Of a stretch of DNA of 64,000 nt, positions 13,216 to 26,150 are shown piece after piece. Below the pieces are notes generated by a model that was not told the DNA's origin, ran no database searches, and saw only the letters and a list, made by a program, of their open reading frames with translations. The position numbers were made by a program, and so were the translations under genes. Numbering within the stretch: position 1 is the first letter of the stretch; each line of letters starts with the position of its first letter. The stretch comes from Hemibagrus wyckioides (Eukaryota; Chordata; Actinopteri; Siluriformes; Bagridae), in contig NC_080735.1 in assembly GCF_019097595.1 (NCBI RefSeq), forward strand, positions 13,498,917 to 13,562,916. The letters are read 5' to 3'.

Positions 13216-15249
13216 TGACGTTATTGTCGATTTGCTCTTTCCGGGTCTTCCTAAGAGACCATTCCATTACTGGATAATCCAGGGATGTTTGTTTAGATGA
13301 CTTCTTGAAGAGGTGAGTCCTCAGGAGCAGATCTTATGAAGAACCTTTTTAATAATTACTCATTCTTCCCTTGTTTGGGCAAATGGCCATTTCCTTTTTA
13401 TATTTGAGTCATAAGGGGTAGTCTGCGAGGGCTTCTTAAAAAAACAGAACTGATTCAGGGTATTAGTGCAATACTGAAATAGGACAGTGAGCAGCTATCA
13501 CTTTGTTAGCGCAGGTATTAATGGGGTAGCCCGGCCGTCATATTATTCATACTCCATTTGCTTTTACACACAGCAAATTAATGGCAAATCTGTGAGCCGT
13601 ATAAATGTTTGCATATTAGAAAACATTGGGACGTCATTAGCATTTCAGTCATTAATATAGACAAATTGCTTTGAACACGTCTCGGGTTTTAATACTTATT
13701 TAATAAAAAAATAAAAAAATAAGAGAGTAGTAATGTGACCACACATTTGGAATAAAAGATTATATTTGGCCACTGGGAGTAAGGATTAAAGAGAGCGAGA
13801 GAGTGTTTTGGTTTAAATAAAAGGAAGGCTCATTCTCTCTTCACTCAATGCCAAGAAGTAGCGTCAGAGCCAAGAGAAGCGTAGCTGCGACCTCTTGGTG
13901 CGTTGCAGGAAGTTTAACGAAAATAAATTCAACTACAATGAGTTCTGGAGGTCTGCTGAAAATGTTCTACTCCAACATATGGAGTGGTGGGAAACAACAA
14001 CAAATTCAGATGTAATTAAAACAGATTAAACGGATAAAACAGACGGTTTGCTGTTAGTCGTTAAGATTGCTGTTATCACCTGCGTCATTATCTTGATCCT
14101 GATCACTGATTGTTCCTGGATCTCTATCTTAATACACTGCACACCTTTCAGCTTTTCTTCACCATTCACTTCTTCCCCTGCATCTATACTATTCACCCCT
14201 AACTCCATTATGTTCCATGTCCTAATCCAAAAAATAACCCACCCTGAGCTGCATGTGTGTGTTGTGTGGCCCAGAATTTCAGATCTTGGCTGAGGGAACA
14301 CGCCTGATAGAATTCCAATCATTTCACTGGAGCTAGTACAATCCGTTTCCCAACGGCAGCAAGCGGGAGGAAAACATTTACGCTATTCCCAACAGATTCA
14401 GCACTGTTTATCTCTAAGCTGATGTAGTCAACGCAGCGGAAATAACGGTGGGACGATTTAGCACGGCGAGAAAAAGCGAACAAGAAAAAGGTGGAGACAA
14501 ATCAAGAGAGGAAAAGTTGGACTTAGTAGATGAGCCGGTGTTATCTAGAGGTATTGACTTGGATTTAAAAAAAAAAACAAAGGAAGGGAGGAAGATGAAA
14601 GACAGAAAAGGGGCTGGGTGTTGAACAACAGAAGAGGACAAAGAAGAGGAGATTGAGCAAGGTGAGAAGAGGGAATCGTAGAGACATGACACAATAAGAT
14701 CGAATAACAGAGAATCATAATGGCGGAGTCACTTTCAACAATTAATGAGTAGGTCTCATTTTCTGCAGGAGAAGAACAACGGATCAGAGACGAGAGGCGG
14801 AATAGCGAGAGCCTCAGGTCTCATATCCCCCTTAGGCTCCCTGAGGCTGAAGAACTTCAAAAAATGGAGGCGAAAAAGACAGCAAATGAGGTCATTGCTA
14901 CATAGAACATGACTTAGGTCATCGCCGGAGGCTTAGACGGCAATGCTTGCCTACTTCATTAGCGATATCAGAAAACATGGTAGAGCTATTAAACCTCATT
15001 AGCTGGCCTACGCTAAACTGACTGTTTTCACATCATTGACAAGGTGGCCATGGGTAATATTTTTTGTTTCCCACTCATCTCATCTATGTTTCCAATTTAA
15101 AAACAAGGTGGTCCCCTGTATATTTTTAAACCACAGTGCCGCCATGTTGTAATCGACAGACGTCAGCAGCTATATATTACATCGCCTGATCTTTTACACC
15201 ACCTGCTCTGTTTCCTTGCCCACTTTAGCCTTACACTGTTTCTTGAATT

Positions 15250-15470
15250 ATTAGCTGACGGATGAGGAACCCAATATGTCTTGCATTTCTGCTCATCATG
15301 GTTGTAAAGAGTGATTATTTGAATTACTAGTGCAAACCAAGCTGGCCATTCTCCTCTGACCTCTCTCAGACTGGACTGTATGCATTGTGCTGCTACCACC
15401 TGATTGGCTAATTGCACGAATGTTCAGGTATATAGGTGTTACTATTAAAGTGGCCAGTGAGTGTATATAG
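15250..15470 (-). mobile_element. Second copy of the same Tc1-like family, minus strand
   Basis: The right end 'attaaagtggccagtgag' (15445-15462) is the same terminal repeat as the copy at 13000-13215. Leftward are 'acctgattggctaattgca', then, after a deletion, 'ctggccattctcctctgacc' and 'ctcatcatggttgtaaagag'. The two copies keep different internal pieces, so they are independent deletion derivatives. Confidence 0.7.
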
Positions 15471-15814
15471 TTTGTTCCGTCTGGAACAATAAGATGGATA
15501 ACGGCGCCAAGTATCAAGAGCATTTCTTGGCAACTTTTACACTACTGTGGCTGTTAATGTGTGTACATGGGCAGATATATAAAGGCATAGCACCTACTAT
15601 TAACACTTTTCCTGTAGGAAATGCTCCACAATAGGAACAATACAAGATATATCACCCATAAACTTTGCTAAATATATTATTAATAACTATTAACTATCGG
15701 TATGACTATAATGATACAGACACCATGTCAGGCTGTTAATCATTAGCACACATTATATTATATAACTAATATTACAATTAATCACTACTCTGAAGTCAAC
15801 AATAAATAAATTCA

Positions 15815-15960
15815 GATGAAATTCAAATTGTATTAGTCACATACACAGCCATGCAAATGATGTCATGACCACTGTGTTATAAAAGGTTCTTAAGGTGAAA
15901 CTTTGTATTGCGTAAAGGAATTTTCCTATATGAAATAATGTAAGTGCAAATAATAAAAAT
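15815..15960 (-). mobile_element. Possible LINE 3' tail fragment
   Basis: 'attcaaattgtattagtcacatacacagcc' pieces and the following A/T-rich stretch resemble the terminal part of a fish LINE/SINE family. Weak, short match by eye. Confidence 0.25.
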
Positions 15961-16423
15961 ATGACTAATATCACCAATACGAAGCGTATGGAAACTGTAC
16001 GGCTGCTTACAAAGAACTGACCCAAGCCAAGCACTCCATGTCAAGAGTCCTCATCTGTCAACAAAAAAACGTCACCTAGCTTTTGAATGCATGTTGAAGT
16101 TTTACGCTGGTATCATGGGTCGTGGTATCATGACTCTTTCGAAACAGTTTTCGCTGACTGAAATAAATTTGTAAAATTTGTAAACTCGCTTCGGTTAGCT
16201 TCCACTTGGCTTTCTGCTGACACAAACAAGTTTGAACGGCTCCCGGACGTACGCGCAACTTAGCCGCGGTTCAGTTCGGTCGCATGATGAAAATGCTTCA
16301 CATGCCGATGCAGATTTCTTGCAAAATTTCAATTTTTAAGGCGAAAATTTCTACGGGAGGGTGCCGATGTTCCACTGTATATGAATATACTATACTGACT
16401 GATGATTTGAACATATCACGCAA

Positions 16424-16572
16424 TGGGGTAGCTTAGTGGTTAAGGTGTTGGTCTACTGATTGGACAGTTCCAATCTGCCACTGCTGGGCCCTTGAGCAAG
16501 GCCCTTAAACTTCAGTTGTATAACATGTAAGTCGCTCTGGATAAGGGTGTCTGTCAGTTGCTGCAAATATAT
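16424..16572 (+). mobile_element. tRNA-derived SINE (V-SINE-like)
   Basis: A-box-like TAGCTTAGTGG at about 16432, a degenerate B box, 'cccttgagcaaggccctta', and the conserved central/3' block 'aagtcgctctggataaggg' followed by 'tgtctgtca'. This is the layout of the abundant fish V-SINE-type elements. A truncated tail of a related element on the opposite strand lies at 19917-19960. Confidence 0.75.
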
Positions 16573-16689
16573 ATTATTCATTATGTTAAATCTATAACTA
16601 TGAATTCAGAAACCATGCTGGTGCTCATAGATTGCACAAAAGCTCCTGGTTACACAATTCCACTTGACTATATACAGTTATAGAAAGGA

Positions 16690-16860
16690 CATTATTTATA
16701 ATCACACTCTCTGGTGTCACCCAGATGAGGACGGCTTCGCTTTTAAGTCTGGTTCCTCTCAAGATTTTATTCCTCATATCGTCTCAGGGAGTTTTTCCTC
16801 ACCACCCTTGCCTCTAGCTTTGCTCATTATGGATAAATATAAATTTAATTCTTAGTTTTA
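16690..16860 (+). mobile_element. Interspersed fish repeat, class uncertain
   Basis: Contains 'tctggttcctctcaagattt', 'tcctcatatcgtctcagggag', 'tttttcctcaccaccc' and 'tgctcattatggataaat', a motif order I know from many copies in fish genomes. No coding potential. Confidence 0.5.
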
Positions 16861-19800
16861 AAAGTTTTTAGCAGCATGACCTCTTCATAAAAAATGTCTT
16901 TGTGCTCAATTCTGTTCAGCCTTATCCTGGCTCTTTATCCATGGTTTTATCTATTTTCCTTTTCTTTTTTTTAATGCATTACTCGGTTTTACTTTGTGTG
17001 TTCATCCGTCTTTCCACTCATCCAGAGAGAGACGAGCCATATCTAATCACTTTAGATACCCAGTTTGTGAAATGCTAATTCAGGCCTCCAGACTAAATAT
17101 CTGATGCTACGCATTATCTCTGACTGAATCTCAGTGAGAATTTAGTAGTTTCTTCTCTCCACATTTGGCACAGATTGGAAACATTATCAATATTTCAGCA
17201 TTCAGAAAGATGAAACTACTCATGGAAGTACCTCAAAGGATTTATTATACAGCAGCAAGCTTAATTTGTGGCTGGTGACCAACTGCTTAGGAAAAGAAAG
17301 AGAAGAAATAGCCCCGGTATCCGGTCGATAATAAGCGGTGTTATATAAAGTAACCCCGTAGTCATTAAGTAAAAGGAAAAATGCATTTCTCAGACACGAT
17401 TTAATTTATTGCAAGAAAACTATTTATTTTTTAAAGTAGCTGTATTTGTTTATTGAAGTATCACAAATTATGCTAAAAGGAATTTAGTATGTTTTGTGAA
17501 TAACATAATCGTCCAATCTTTTGTGAAATATTAACATTCAGGACATGAAGATTTTCAGCACATCTGTGAAAACAACATGAGTTGAAGGATTATCATCCTG
17601 TCTTTATCTGAATTGAAGCCAGTGGCTGTCACTGTTCAAACTACTCAAACATTCTGTCATAAATACTATAGCAGACAAAATCCTATATAAATATGACAAA
17701 AATGTTAACTTTTCTAGACAAATATTTGGCTGACTGTGTTTTCACATTTAACACAATTTCATCAGCTATTGAGGACAGCAAGATTTTTGCTTCTCATAAA
17801 ATTAAGAAAAAATATCCCACCAAATTCCACACAAACTGAACGAAACTGAAGTCTTAGAAATAAAATCTGCTATTTAGATCCAGAAAAATGACAAATGAAA
17901 ATCATTTCTCATCGAGAAAAAGTAGCTATTGGTTTGAAAGGTTTATATCACCAATACATCACTGGTTTCATAAAATTGATTAATATTCAGCAGCCTGAGG
18001 ATCACTCTGTAGAAAAAGTGTGGTAGATTCAAGGACACATTAATATACCTAAATATTTGGCCAACTCATTCAAAACGACTCACTAAGAAATAAATGCCTT
18101 TCCTTGTCATATTCTCTAACAAATCATTAGCAAGCTAGGAAGCACCAGGTAGCTTAGTTAGCTCCCTCGTGTTTCATGTTAACTATAGCTAGTTATGAAG
18201 TATGTTAAGTATATTTTAATGTAAAAACTAACAGTTTGTGTCCTTAAATCAAAGAGTCTTTCTCTACCCATCATATTTAGCAACAGAGAGCCCTTCGCTA
18301 CTTAGCATCTCTAGTTAGCTAGCAGACTTATCTATCAAAGTTTACCTCAGCGCAACAGCCTGTATGTTCTGAAAGAAACGTGAAGCTCGATCTACCATGT
18401 AACAATGATCTTTTGCAGTGTTTTTACAGAAACAGTCCGGCTTACAACATGAGCAGTGTGTGATAATGGCGTTCGGAAGAAACCGTCATTAACCACGTTT
18501 ACCATCTTTCCATATTTGGCTATATAGAGTAAAAGTGTGTGTATTTGGACGCAAGCCAAAAGGAAAGAGAAAAGCAGCGAGAGAGAGTAAGAGAGAATAA
18601 AATGAATTATCTCCGCTGGACGGAAATAGCTTCACGTTTCAATCAAAGCCAGGCTTTCTTTAAAAATCTGATTTAAAAGAGAAAGAAGGGATGGGGTAAT
18701 ATAATGGGAATTGAGGTCGTTGGCGTTAATTATGCTTCGCATGTGACATGTAATTAATTCGGCATGTGTTTGATTAGAGATTGATGGGGCTTCTTAAAAA
18801 AAGAGAGAGAGAGAGAGAAAAAGGTAGGCTATGCTGATGAGGCAGGATGAACTGAGAAAAAAATAAGTGAGAGAATGAAATAAAAGGAGGGACAGGATTT
18901 TGAGAATGTTATCGGGAAGGAATAATGCAGTGGTAAGGGGTGACACAAAAGCTTGGAAAATGGGTCAGAATAAAGAAAGGATTGGAGAAAAGAAGTAATC
19001 AATTTTAAAATGATTTCTTTTTTTAAAAAAATGGGGTGTGACAAGAATGTGAGTAATGATGGAAAGATTAGACGACACAGCGTGGAGCTGCATGCCGAGA
19101 TAAGCTGTGACAATGAGAAGCTGCGGATGGCCAGATGGATGATAAAGCGTCTAGAGTCTGTCACTTTTCAAAAGAGTGAGGATGGATGAACTTGGACAGA
19201 TGAAATGTAATTCAAAATAGAATAATGGCCTGTAATGATCATCAGCAGAGTTTATCTTCATGTTGACGTACTCCATCGTGTGCCTACGACTACATAACAG
19301 CCAATATGTAGCGTGGGGGTGGTGTACCTTCGGAAAAGGACACTGGAAACTCTCCAGTGTGATCTGACGAGGAGTTTTTATTTGAAATAAGTTAAAGAGA
19401 CGACTGGACACTGGATTAACCCACCTCGTACTGATGGGGGGAAGTTCATCGAAGTGCATTCTCCGGGGTGAAACTTCGGGTTAAACCAGTAAGACCCCGC
19501 AATTAGTTTTCACAGCCACTGCACAACTTTTCCTTAATCCTCAGATTGCTGAGTCGGTAATGACTAAATTCTTACTCAGTATTCTATTTTTTCTTTTTTC
19601 TTTTTGCCTCACATGTAGTTGATTAGTCAAGACTGTAGTGTGGAGTTTAGCATTAAATCAATTCGACGGCATCGTGTTAATTCGGTGACAATTGTAAATA
19701 AGCAACATGACAAAATATACACTTTGGCCAGAGTATTATACATGCAATATATATTAATTATAGATGAATAAGTAAATAATGACACATTATTGTCAGCAGT

Positions 19801-19916
19801 GGCTCATGATTATGGATTTTACTCGGGGCAGGATGGCAACCAAAATGAAACCGAGAAGCTAACACACTTGACTTGTACCTCGTGAATTTTTAGAGTCACC
19901 CCATAAAAAAGCTGTT

Positions 19917-19960
19917 GACATTTACATTTACATTTGTGGCATTTAGCAGACGGCAATTAA
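19917..19960 (-). mobile_element. Truncated V-SINE tail
   Basis: 'acatttacatttacatttg' followed by 'tggcatttagcagacg' is the reverse complement of the end of a V-SINE-like element. The rest is absent. Confidence 0.55.
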
Positions 19961-20744
19961 GACTCGACAAGATACATTCACGCAGCATACAGTCCAGCAG
20001 GTCACTTTGTTCATCTTTTACACAGCAAGTGTGCACCATTTTACCAAGGTTGCCAGGTTTCAGCAACATTTCCAGCAAAAACGGAGGTGAAAATAATTCA
20101 CAAAACACCTGAATCAAGCCCAAAAATACAGCCAATGAAAACAGGAGACAGCTTTTTTCTCAGCTTTTCCATAAAAGGCAAGGTCACTGTGGTGTGCCCA
20201 CATTCCTGATGCACAAATCCATGCCATAATCCCCCTTTCCCTTTACTCATACTACTATAACACTACTACTAATATTTATAGTACTTACAGTAGTAAGCAC
20301 TGTGCATCATAGACACACCATCTGCACCTACACTCTGTCTTTGTTTTTTGCAGAAATATCTCAGCATTCTGAATATTGATATATAAAATACAATTTTACA
20401 CAATTTCTTATACAAATCTTCTAATCTCAGTTTTCCATTTCTAGATTTTTGTGTACAAATGTGCAGGTGTTATTGCCTCTTGTCGCCTGTTTTGTGTTAT
20501 GTGGTGAGCGTAATGGTTGCAGTCAGGTTTAACAAGCCCACGGTTGTTGTGATTGTTAGCCTTCAGGTTGACCTTCAGTGGAGAAGGTCTCCTTTCCAGC
20601 CAACTGATCCTGCTGACCGGCTGCCATTAGAGCTGCTGAAGGGAAGGATACACCAGTTTGATGGACAGCATGCTGGATTAGTTTCTGAGTTAACAAGTGA
20701 CTCAGCTTTCGGTCTGAAGTTTTGTTAGACCAGATCAATTTAGA

Positions 20745-21045
20745 TCAAATATGTCAAGTTGTGTTGCTTTGGACATCCAGGTTTGGGGTTGATACCCACC
20801 TGTGTATGTGTGTGTGTGGGGGGGTGTTTGCATGTTCTCCCTGTACTTTGGAGGTTGCATTGTAGGTTGATTCTAATCTCTAAATGATCCGTATTTTGTA
20901 AAGGTGTGAGTGATTGTGCCCTGTGATTGTTTCCCCATCCAGTGTGTCCCCTGCCTTGTGTCCCTTGTCCCATGGGATAGACTACAGGCTCCGTTCAACC
21001 CTGTGTAGGATAAATGCTGCTGAATCTTGATGGATGGATGGATGG
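20745..21045 (+). mobile_element. Diverged L2-type LINE/SINE tail repeat
   Basis: Shares with 24035-24310 the order 'tttgcatgttctccctg', 'gtaggttgattctaat', 'ctctaaatgatccgt', 'ccctgtgattg', 'ccagtgtgtcccctgcctt' and 'gggatagactacaggctcc', ending in a GGAT tandem (21030-21047). A TG/G tract lies at 20808-20826. Confidence 0.6.
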
Positions 21046-23891
21046 ACAAATTGTATCATAGTTTTTAAAGATTTGTGGAGGTTTTAAGGCATATTGTAAA
21101 GCTGGTTTGTTTTGATGGTCCCTTATAATGTTTTAAAAACTTAAATCTGTGACTTAAATCTATTCCCGCCTTGGATTCTTCACATTGGCAAACTGGAGAA
21201 TTTCATCTATCTACACTTTATACTCATACGTATTTCAAACATTCTATGCAAAATCTATTCTTTCCATTCACATCGTTTGTGTCTAGAGTGACTCGGTGTT
21301 TTGAAATTTTCATCTGTTTGTTCCTGTACCTCATGCTATCATCATATGAGGTTTTGTTCATCATGTTTACAGGATAATTACAGAGTCATCGATTCTTGTG
21401 GGATTCATGACTCCAGGTCATAAGTTTCACAGTGTGTCACAATGTGGGGAATTTTCAGCATGGTCACACCCGCTGCTTTTTTTTTTTTTTTTTGCATGTG
21501 TTTTTAGTCATATGAGATTTCTCAACACGTCTGAGGAAAAAAGGTTGACCCGTTGTGTTTGATTTGTTGTTTACAGTCTCAATGTGTTTCAGCATTAAAA
21601 CCGTATCGCCTCATGCAAGCTAGTTAGCTCTGCTCTGCTCAGTGTGCACATGTTCTCACAACGTTAACCACTTGAACAGAGAATGGATCTTGTGTTTGCT
21701 TTTCCCTGTTGAACCATTGTTGGCTTTGCTTACAAAAGCTTTTATTTTTCTTCAACCAGCAGTGAATATTTTACATGAAATCCACTCAAAATAGCCGAAA
21801 GGCAGTACGAATGCCACCGGCATTTTTTCACCAAAGCAAAAACGCCACTGTTTTAACTTTTACTGGAGCCTGATGTTACATTTGTACCTAAATACTACAG
21901 CATGTATTGTTAAGTGTATTGATGCGTCTAATAAAAAAAAATTCTTATATTTATAAATAGTTCGTTAAGCAGGCTAGTTAACTGGATTAAAAGCCGAACT
22001 CGGTGCTAGCAGCGTCGTTATGGTTAAAGTGTACTCAGCATGTGAGGTGCTTTTGTTCATATCAGCACAAAATGTGCCCCAGGCGGTGCTTTTTCTGCAT
22101 CGTGTGAACGCAGTTTATTACGTTCTAGCGTCCAAGTGAGAATTCTAGAACCGAACATTCCAATTTACTCACACCTCCAAGGCTGAGCGCAGTAATAGAG
22201 GCAGATGAAACAACGCATCTCAACACCAAACTGCCCTCATTACACAACAACTCCTCTTACCACATCCTTTTTTTAAAGCCCAGAGCCCCTTGCTGCTGAA
22301 TTGACTCTATTTGTCACACTTGAACCTCTCCGGTCTATTTTAATGCTGCATTCTGCTCACGCTCGCTCGTGGACATCACAGGCCTAGCTCAGTATCCCCT
22401 GGCCAGCAGCTGAGGGACTTGCCGTTGAAATTATTTAAGGGCCTCTTTATTAAGTCTGATATTAGAATTGCTCTGTTCTTATGTACTTGCACTGCGGGAT
22501 GCTCTGAGCCTTTCTCTTGCCAGGATTATTAGTAGCAGAGAGTAAGCTAGAGAAATGAAAAGAATAGCAGGAATTAGTAGTAAGTTTTCAGAGGCTATTA
22601 GCATGCCAGGGTTTGTCTAGACCCACTGGGGGAAAGGAGTGAGAAGGACTGGCCACTTCGGCGTATTAAACATTGAAAAGAATAAATGGAGGGAGTCTGC
22701 GGATTCAATTATTGTTTAAATGTGCAGGAGACGTAGGGGTAGTGGAACACAGAGTGATGGAGAGACTGAGCATAAACTGGCAAGAGAGTGAGAGGCTGGA
22801 GGCTAGAGGGATGGAGAGATATCTGAGATGTGGGAAGGATAAATAAATGTGATGCAGTATTTCAGAGGGAGAAAAGTCGCTGACGTCAAGCAGGCATTTA
22901 TGTGTGTGTGTGTGTGAATGTATATGTATTTTTCATCTACTTTTTTCATGCATATTGCATGTTGACTCAACCTTGAAGAAGGGATGTATATTTATGAAAA
23001 AAAAATAAAAAAAATCTTAATAACAGAGAGTTGGAAAATCATATTCACAATTTCAGAGCTGTAGAGTGCCGCCTAATCGAAGAGGTAAAAAAGTAGTAGT
23101 AATAACACATGGAGAAATAGTTAGCTAGTGTATTAATACAAGCAAAGAGAAACTAATGAGTGTCTAGACCACGAGTCTGTCACTATCCTCATAAAATATA
23201 TTATTTGAGTCTGGTTAGTTTCTTCTTTTTTTTCCCCTTATACACGTTTAACTCCATTACCACATACACACTGAAAAGATCATCTGCCATTGTTGTTCAA
23301 GCCAATTTATAAATTGAAAAATATGGTGTGTGTAATGCCGCAGTGCGTAGTGATGAGATTGGGAAAGATGCGCTATAGTTACAGCGTAGATCGAGGTTAC
23401 GTCACACCACAGTGAAGCGCATTACATTTAACACGTATACACCAAATGGAAATGTTTGCTTTGTGGATTTAAAAGCAAAGAAGGTTTTTATTTCCTTCCC
23501 TGGTTCTTAAACCCACTCGTCCTCTGGGCAACTGAATAAATAATTAATAGTCTGGACTAAAATCTGCTTCTCCCAGAAACCTGGCCTACTGATTTGTCCG
23601 TTCCTAATGGACTCTAAAGGCAGCTGATAAATACAGTCATTATCACTGAAACTGTAGATGAGGGTAAGGAAATATTCAGAAACTGTTGTTTGTGCATATA
23701 ATCACTTCGGATTTACACACGTAATGTCTTCTGTCTTTTGAGCTAGTCGTCTGTGCTTACAGTATAAATATCACCGTATTTCATCAGTCACTCTATCATT
23801 TTCATATGCTGAATTTTTTGATATTCTATTTCCCTTCAGCTGGTCAATCCACTTTTCAGATTCATTTTCCATTACTCTATTTTACACAGCC

Positions 23892-23972
23892 TCTTATCTT
23901 ATCTTATCTTATCTTATCTTATCTTATCTTATCTTATCTTATCTTATCTTATCTTATCTTATCTTATCTTAT
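23892..23972. repeat. (CTTAT)n pentanucleotide microsatellite
   Basis: About sixteen perfect CTTAT units. Confidence 0.97.
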
Positions 23973-24034
23973 TCTTTCATCTCATTTTATTGTACTGTAT
24001 TTTATTTTAAACTTCTTTATAATCCATCCCTCTC

Positions 24035-24310
24035 ACTGTGTGTGTGGAGTTTGCATGTTCTCCTTCATGGGTTTCCTCCGGGTGCTCTGGTTTCCTCCCA
24101 CAGTCCAAAGACATGCTTCTAGGCTGATTGGAGTCTCTAAATTGCTCATAGTGTGTGATTGTGTGAGTGAATGAGTGTGTGTGTGTGTGTGTCCTGTGAT
24201 GGGTTGGCACTCTGTCCAGGGTGTATCCTGCCTTGATGCCTGATGATGCCTGAGATAGGCACAGGCTCCCCGTGACCCTAGAATAGATCGGATAAGCGGT
24301 ACAGACAATG
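24035..24310 (+). mobile_element. L2-type LINE/SINE tail repeat, best-preserved copy
   Basis: Reads through 'tggagtttgcatgttctcc', 'gggtttcctccgggtgctc', 'ggtttcctcccacagtcca', 'aagacatgct', 'ggcactctgtccagggtgt' and 'ggataagcggtacagacaat', the very common teleost repeat that RepeatMasker-type annotation usually assigns to L2 LINEs or their SINEs. The long minus-strand open frame 24007-24504 is antisense to it and is not a gene. Confidence 0.7.
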
Positions 24311-24925
24311 AAAAACCTTAACTTTACTTCTTTTATAATATGGATAGTCTTAAAATAATAATAATAAAAAGACAAATGTCGTACTGTGTGTGATTGTGTA
24401 TGTGACCAATAAAATCTGAATTTGATTGATTTAGTGTGTATTAATGAGATAGGGTGAGGAAAACTAATATTTGGACCCAACAAATAAACAACACTTAGAC
24501 GCAAGATGAAAACTATCAGAAAAAGTGAGGGATGGTTTATTCTGATTTCAAGCTAATTGCTTCTATTAAAAGGTAATTGAGTAAACAGGTTTCATCTTCT
24601 TTCTTCCGGACACAGTAAACGTTTGGATCTGGTAATCACATATATGCCACAGATGCAGTAGGTAAAGATTAGTATTATAAACATGTCCGAGTATTCCTGT
24701 AACAAGTCCAACTAAAGACAAATCAGTAGCCTATGGAGATAATTCAACATAGTAGGTGTTACGTTAATGGTAGGGATTTTTCTGCTCTGCCCCCCACCTT
24801 GGTCTGCCATGTCAGTGTTTTTATCTCATTAAAGCCGAATCAAGGTAGCGGATGAGACCATGAGTCCAGTTCCCGGGGGTTTGCACTCCAGGGCAGTGAG
24901 CTTTCATGTTGAGCAGAACGATGAG

Positions 24926-24929
<4 letters not shown>

Positions 24930-24970
<41 letters not shown>

Positions 24971-24971
24971 T
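24930..24971. repeat. (TG)n(GA)n microsatellite
   Basis: TG tract followed by GA tract. A CA tract at 25019-25043 follows after about 50 bp. Confidence 0.95.
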
Positions 24972-25043
24972 TAGAATTAGTTCAGGATGCGTCATGATCA
25001 CACATACGGCTGATTTCACACACACACACACACACACACACAG

Positions 25044-25162
25044 CCTAAATTGTCCATTTTTTACTCATGAGCACTGTTCACTCGCCAAAATCCCAAGCGG
25101 ATGATGCATAAATACAAGAACAAGGCATTGTAAATTGTTGACTTGGATGCAGCTGGGAGAAC
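25044..25162 (+). repeat. Copy 1 of a 119-bp duplicated intronic element
   Basis: Starts CCTAAATTGTCC and ends AGCTGGGAGAACA, between two CA tracts. The same 119 bp recurs at 44646-44764 with roughly eight mismatches by eye (about 93% identity) in the same orientation, again between CA tracts. Each copy lies a short distance upstream of a grin2b exon (25529 and 44904). I do not recognise the family. Confidence 0.9.
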
Positions 25163-25528
25163 ACACACACACACACACACTCTTTTGTGTACACAAGTCT
25201 ATTTACAACATATTACATGCACAGAAGCTCTCGGCTCATGCTGACGGCATTAGTTTTGCTGAAACAAAAGCTAAATATTACTTTTGGATGTGAAACTGTG
25301 TAGAAAAGCAACTGATGCACAGTAAAGTGTGAAATGACATTTGACATGTGGCATAAAATCGATACGGCATCTCGCAGTTTCATGGCTGACTTTTTTTGAT
25401 GGCGACGTTGTTCCAACATTGATTAGCAATTAGTGCATAATGAAGAAAAAGCTTCTCGTCACCTGCTGAACGACTCATTTCATATTCCTACATTGGTATT
25501 CACATCAGGTCTCTTTTCTGCTCGGCAG

Positions 25529-25672
25529 GACGACAACTCCATGTTCTTCCAGTTCGGGCCGTCTATAGAGCAGCAGGCTTCCGTCATGCTCAACATCATG
25601 GAGGAGTACGACTGGTACATCTTCTCCATCGTCACTACCTACTACCCCGGGTATCAGGACTTCGTCAACAGG
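25529..25672 (+). CDS. grin2b: grin2b exon A: GluN2B amino-terminal domain, residues about 138-185
   Basis: 144 nt, phase 0 to 0. Translation starts [16 protein letters not shown] and ends GYQDFVNR, nearly identical to mammalian GluN2B 138-185 in the extracellular LIVBP-like amino-terminal domain, which controls assembly and allosteric inhibition. Acceptor CTCGGCAG ends at 25528 and donor AGG|GTGAGA starts at 25673. Ile150 and Pro177 of the ifenprodil site are kept, but the Phe176 position is Tyr (25643-25645), giving TYYPG instead of TYFPG. In mammals, as I recall, this sequence is the first quarter of a 599-nt exon; here it is a separate exon. The upstream exon (residues 1-137) is outside the window. 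Confidence 0.95.
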
Positions 25673-25799
25673 GTGAGAGAGATGCCCTGAAACATCTAAT
25701 TCTGCCCCATTACAAAAGGACAGTATGGCCAAAAACTAAAACTGAAAAAATATAGGATTTTTTTTATATTTAGAGTTTTACAGAGAGCTGTTATGTGGA

Positions 25800-26150
<351 letters not shown>

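Noticed and set aside
20459..20728. 89-codon + strand open frame upstream of an L2-type repeat
   Set aside because: No domain or hydrophobic pattern, and no splice or start context; could be old repeat sequence.
24007..24504. 165-codon minus-strand open frame
   Set aside because: Runs antisense through an L2-type repeat and a TG tract; the sequence matches no protein family I know and is explained by the repeat.
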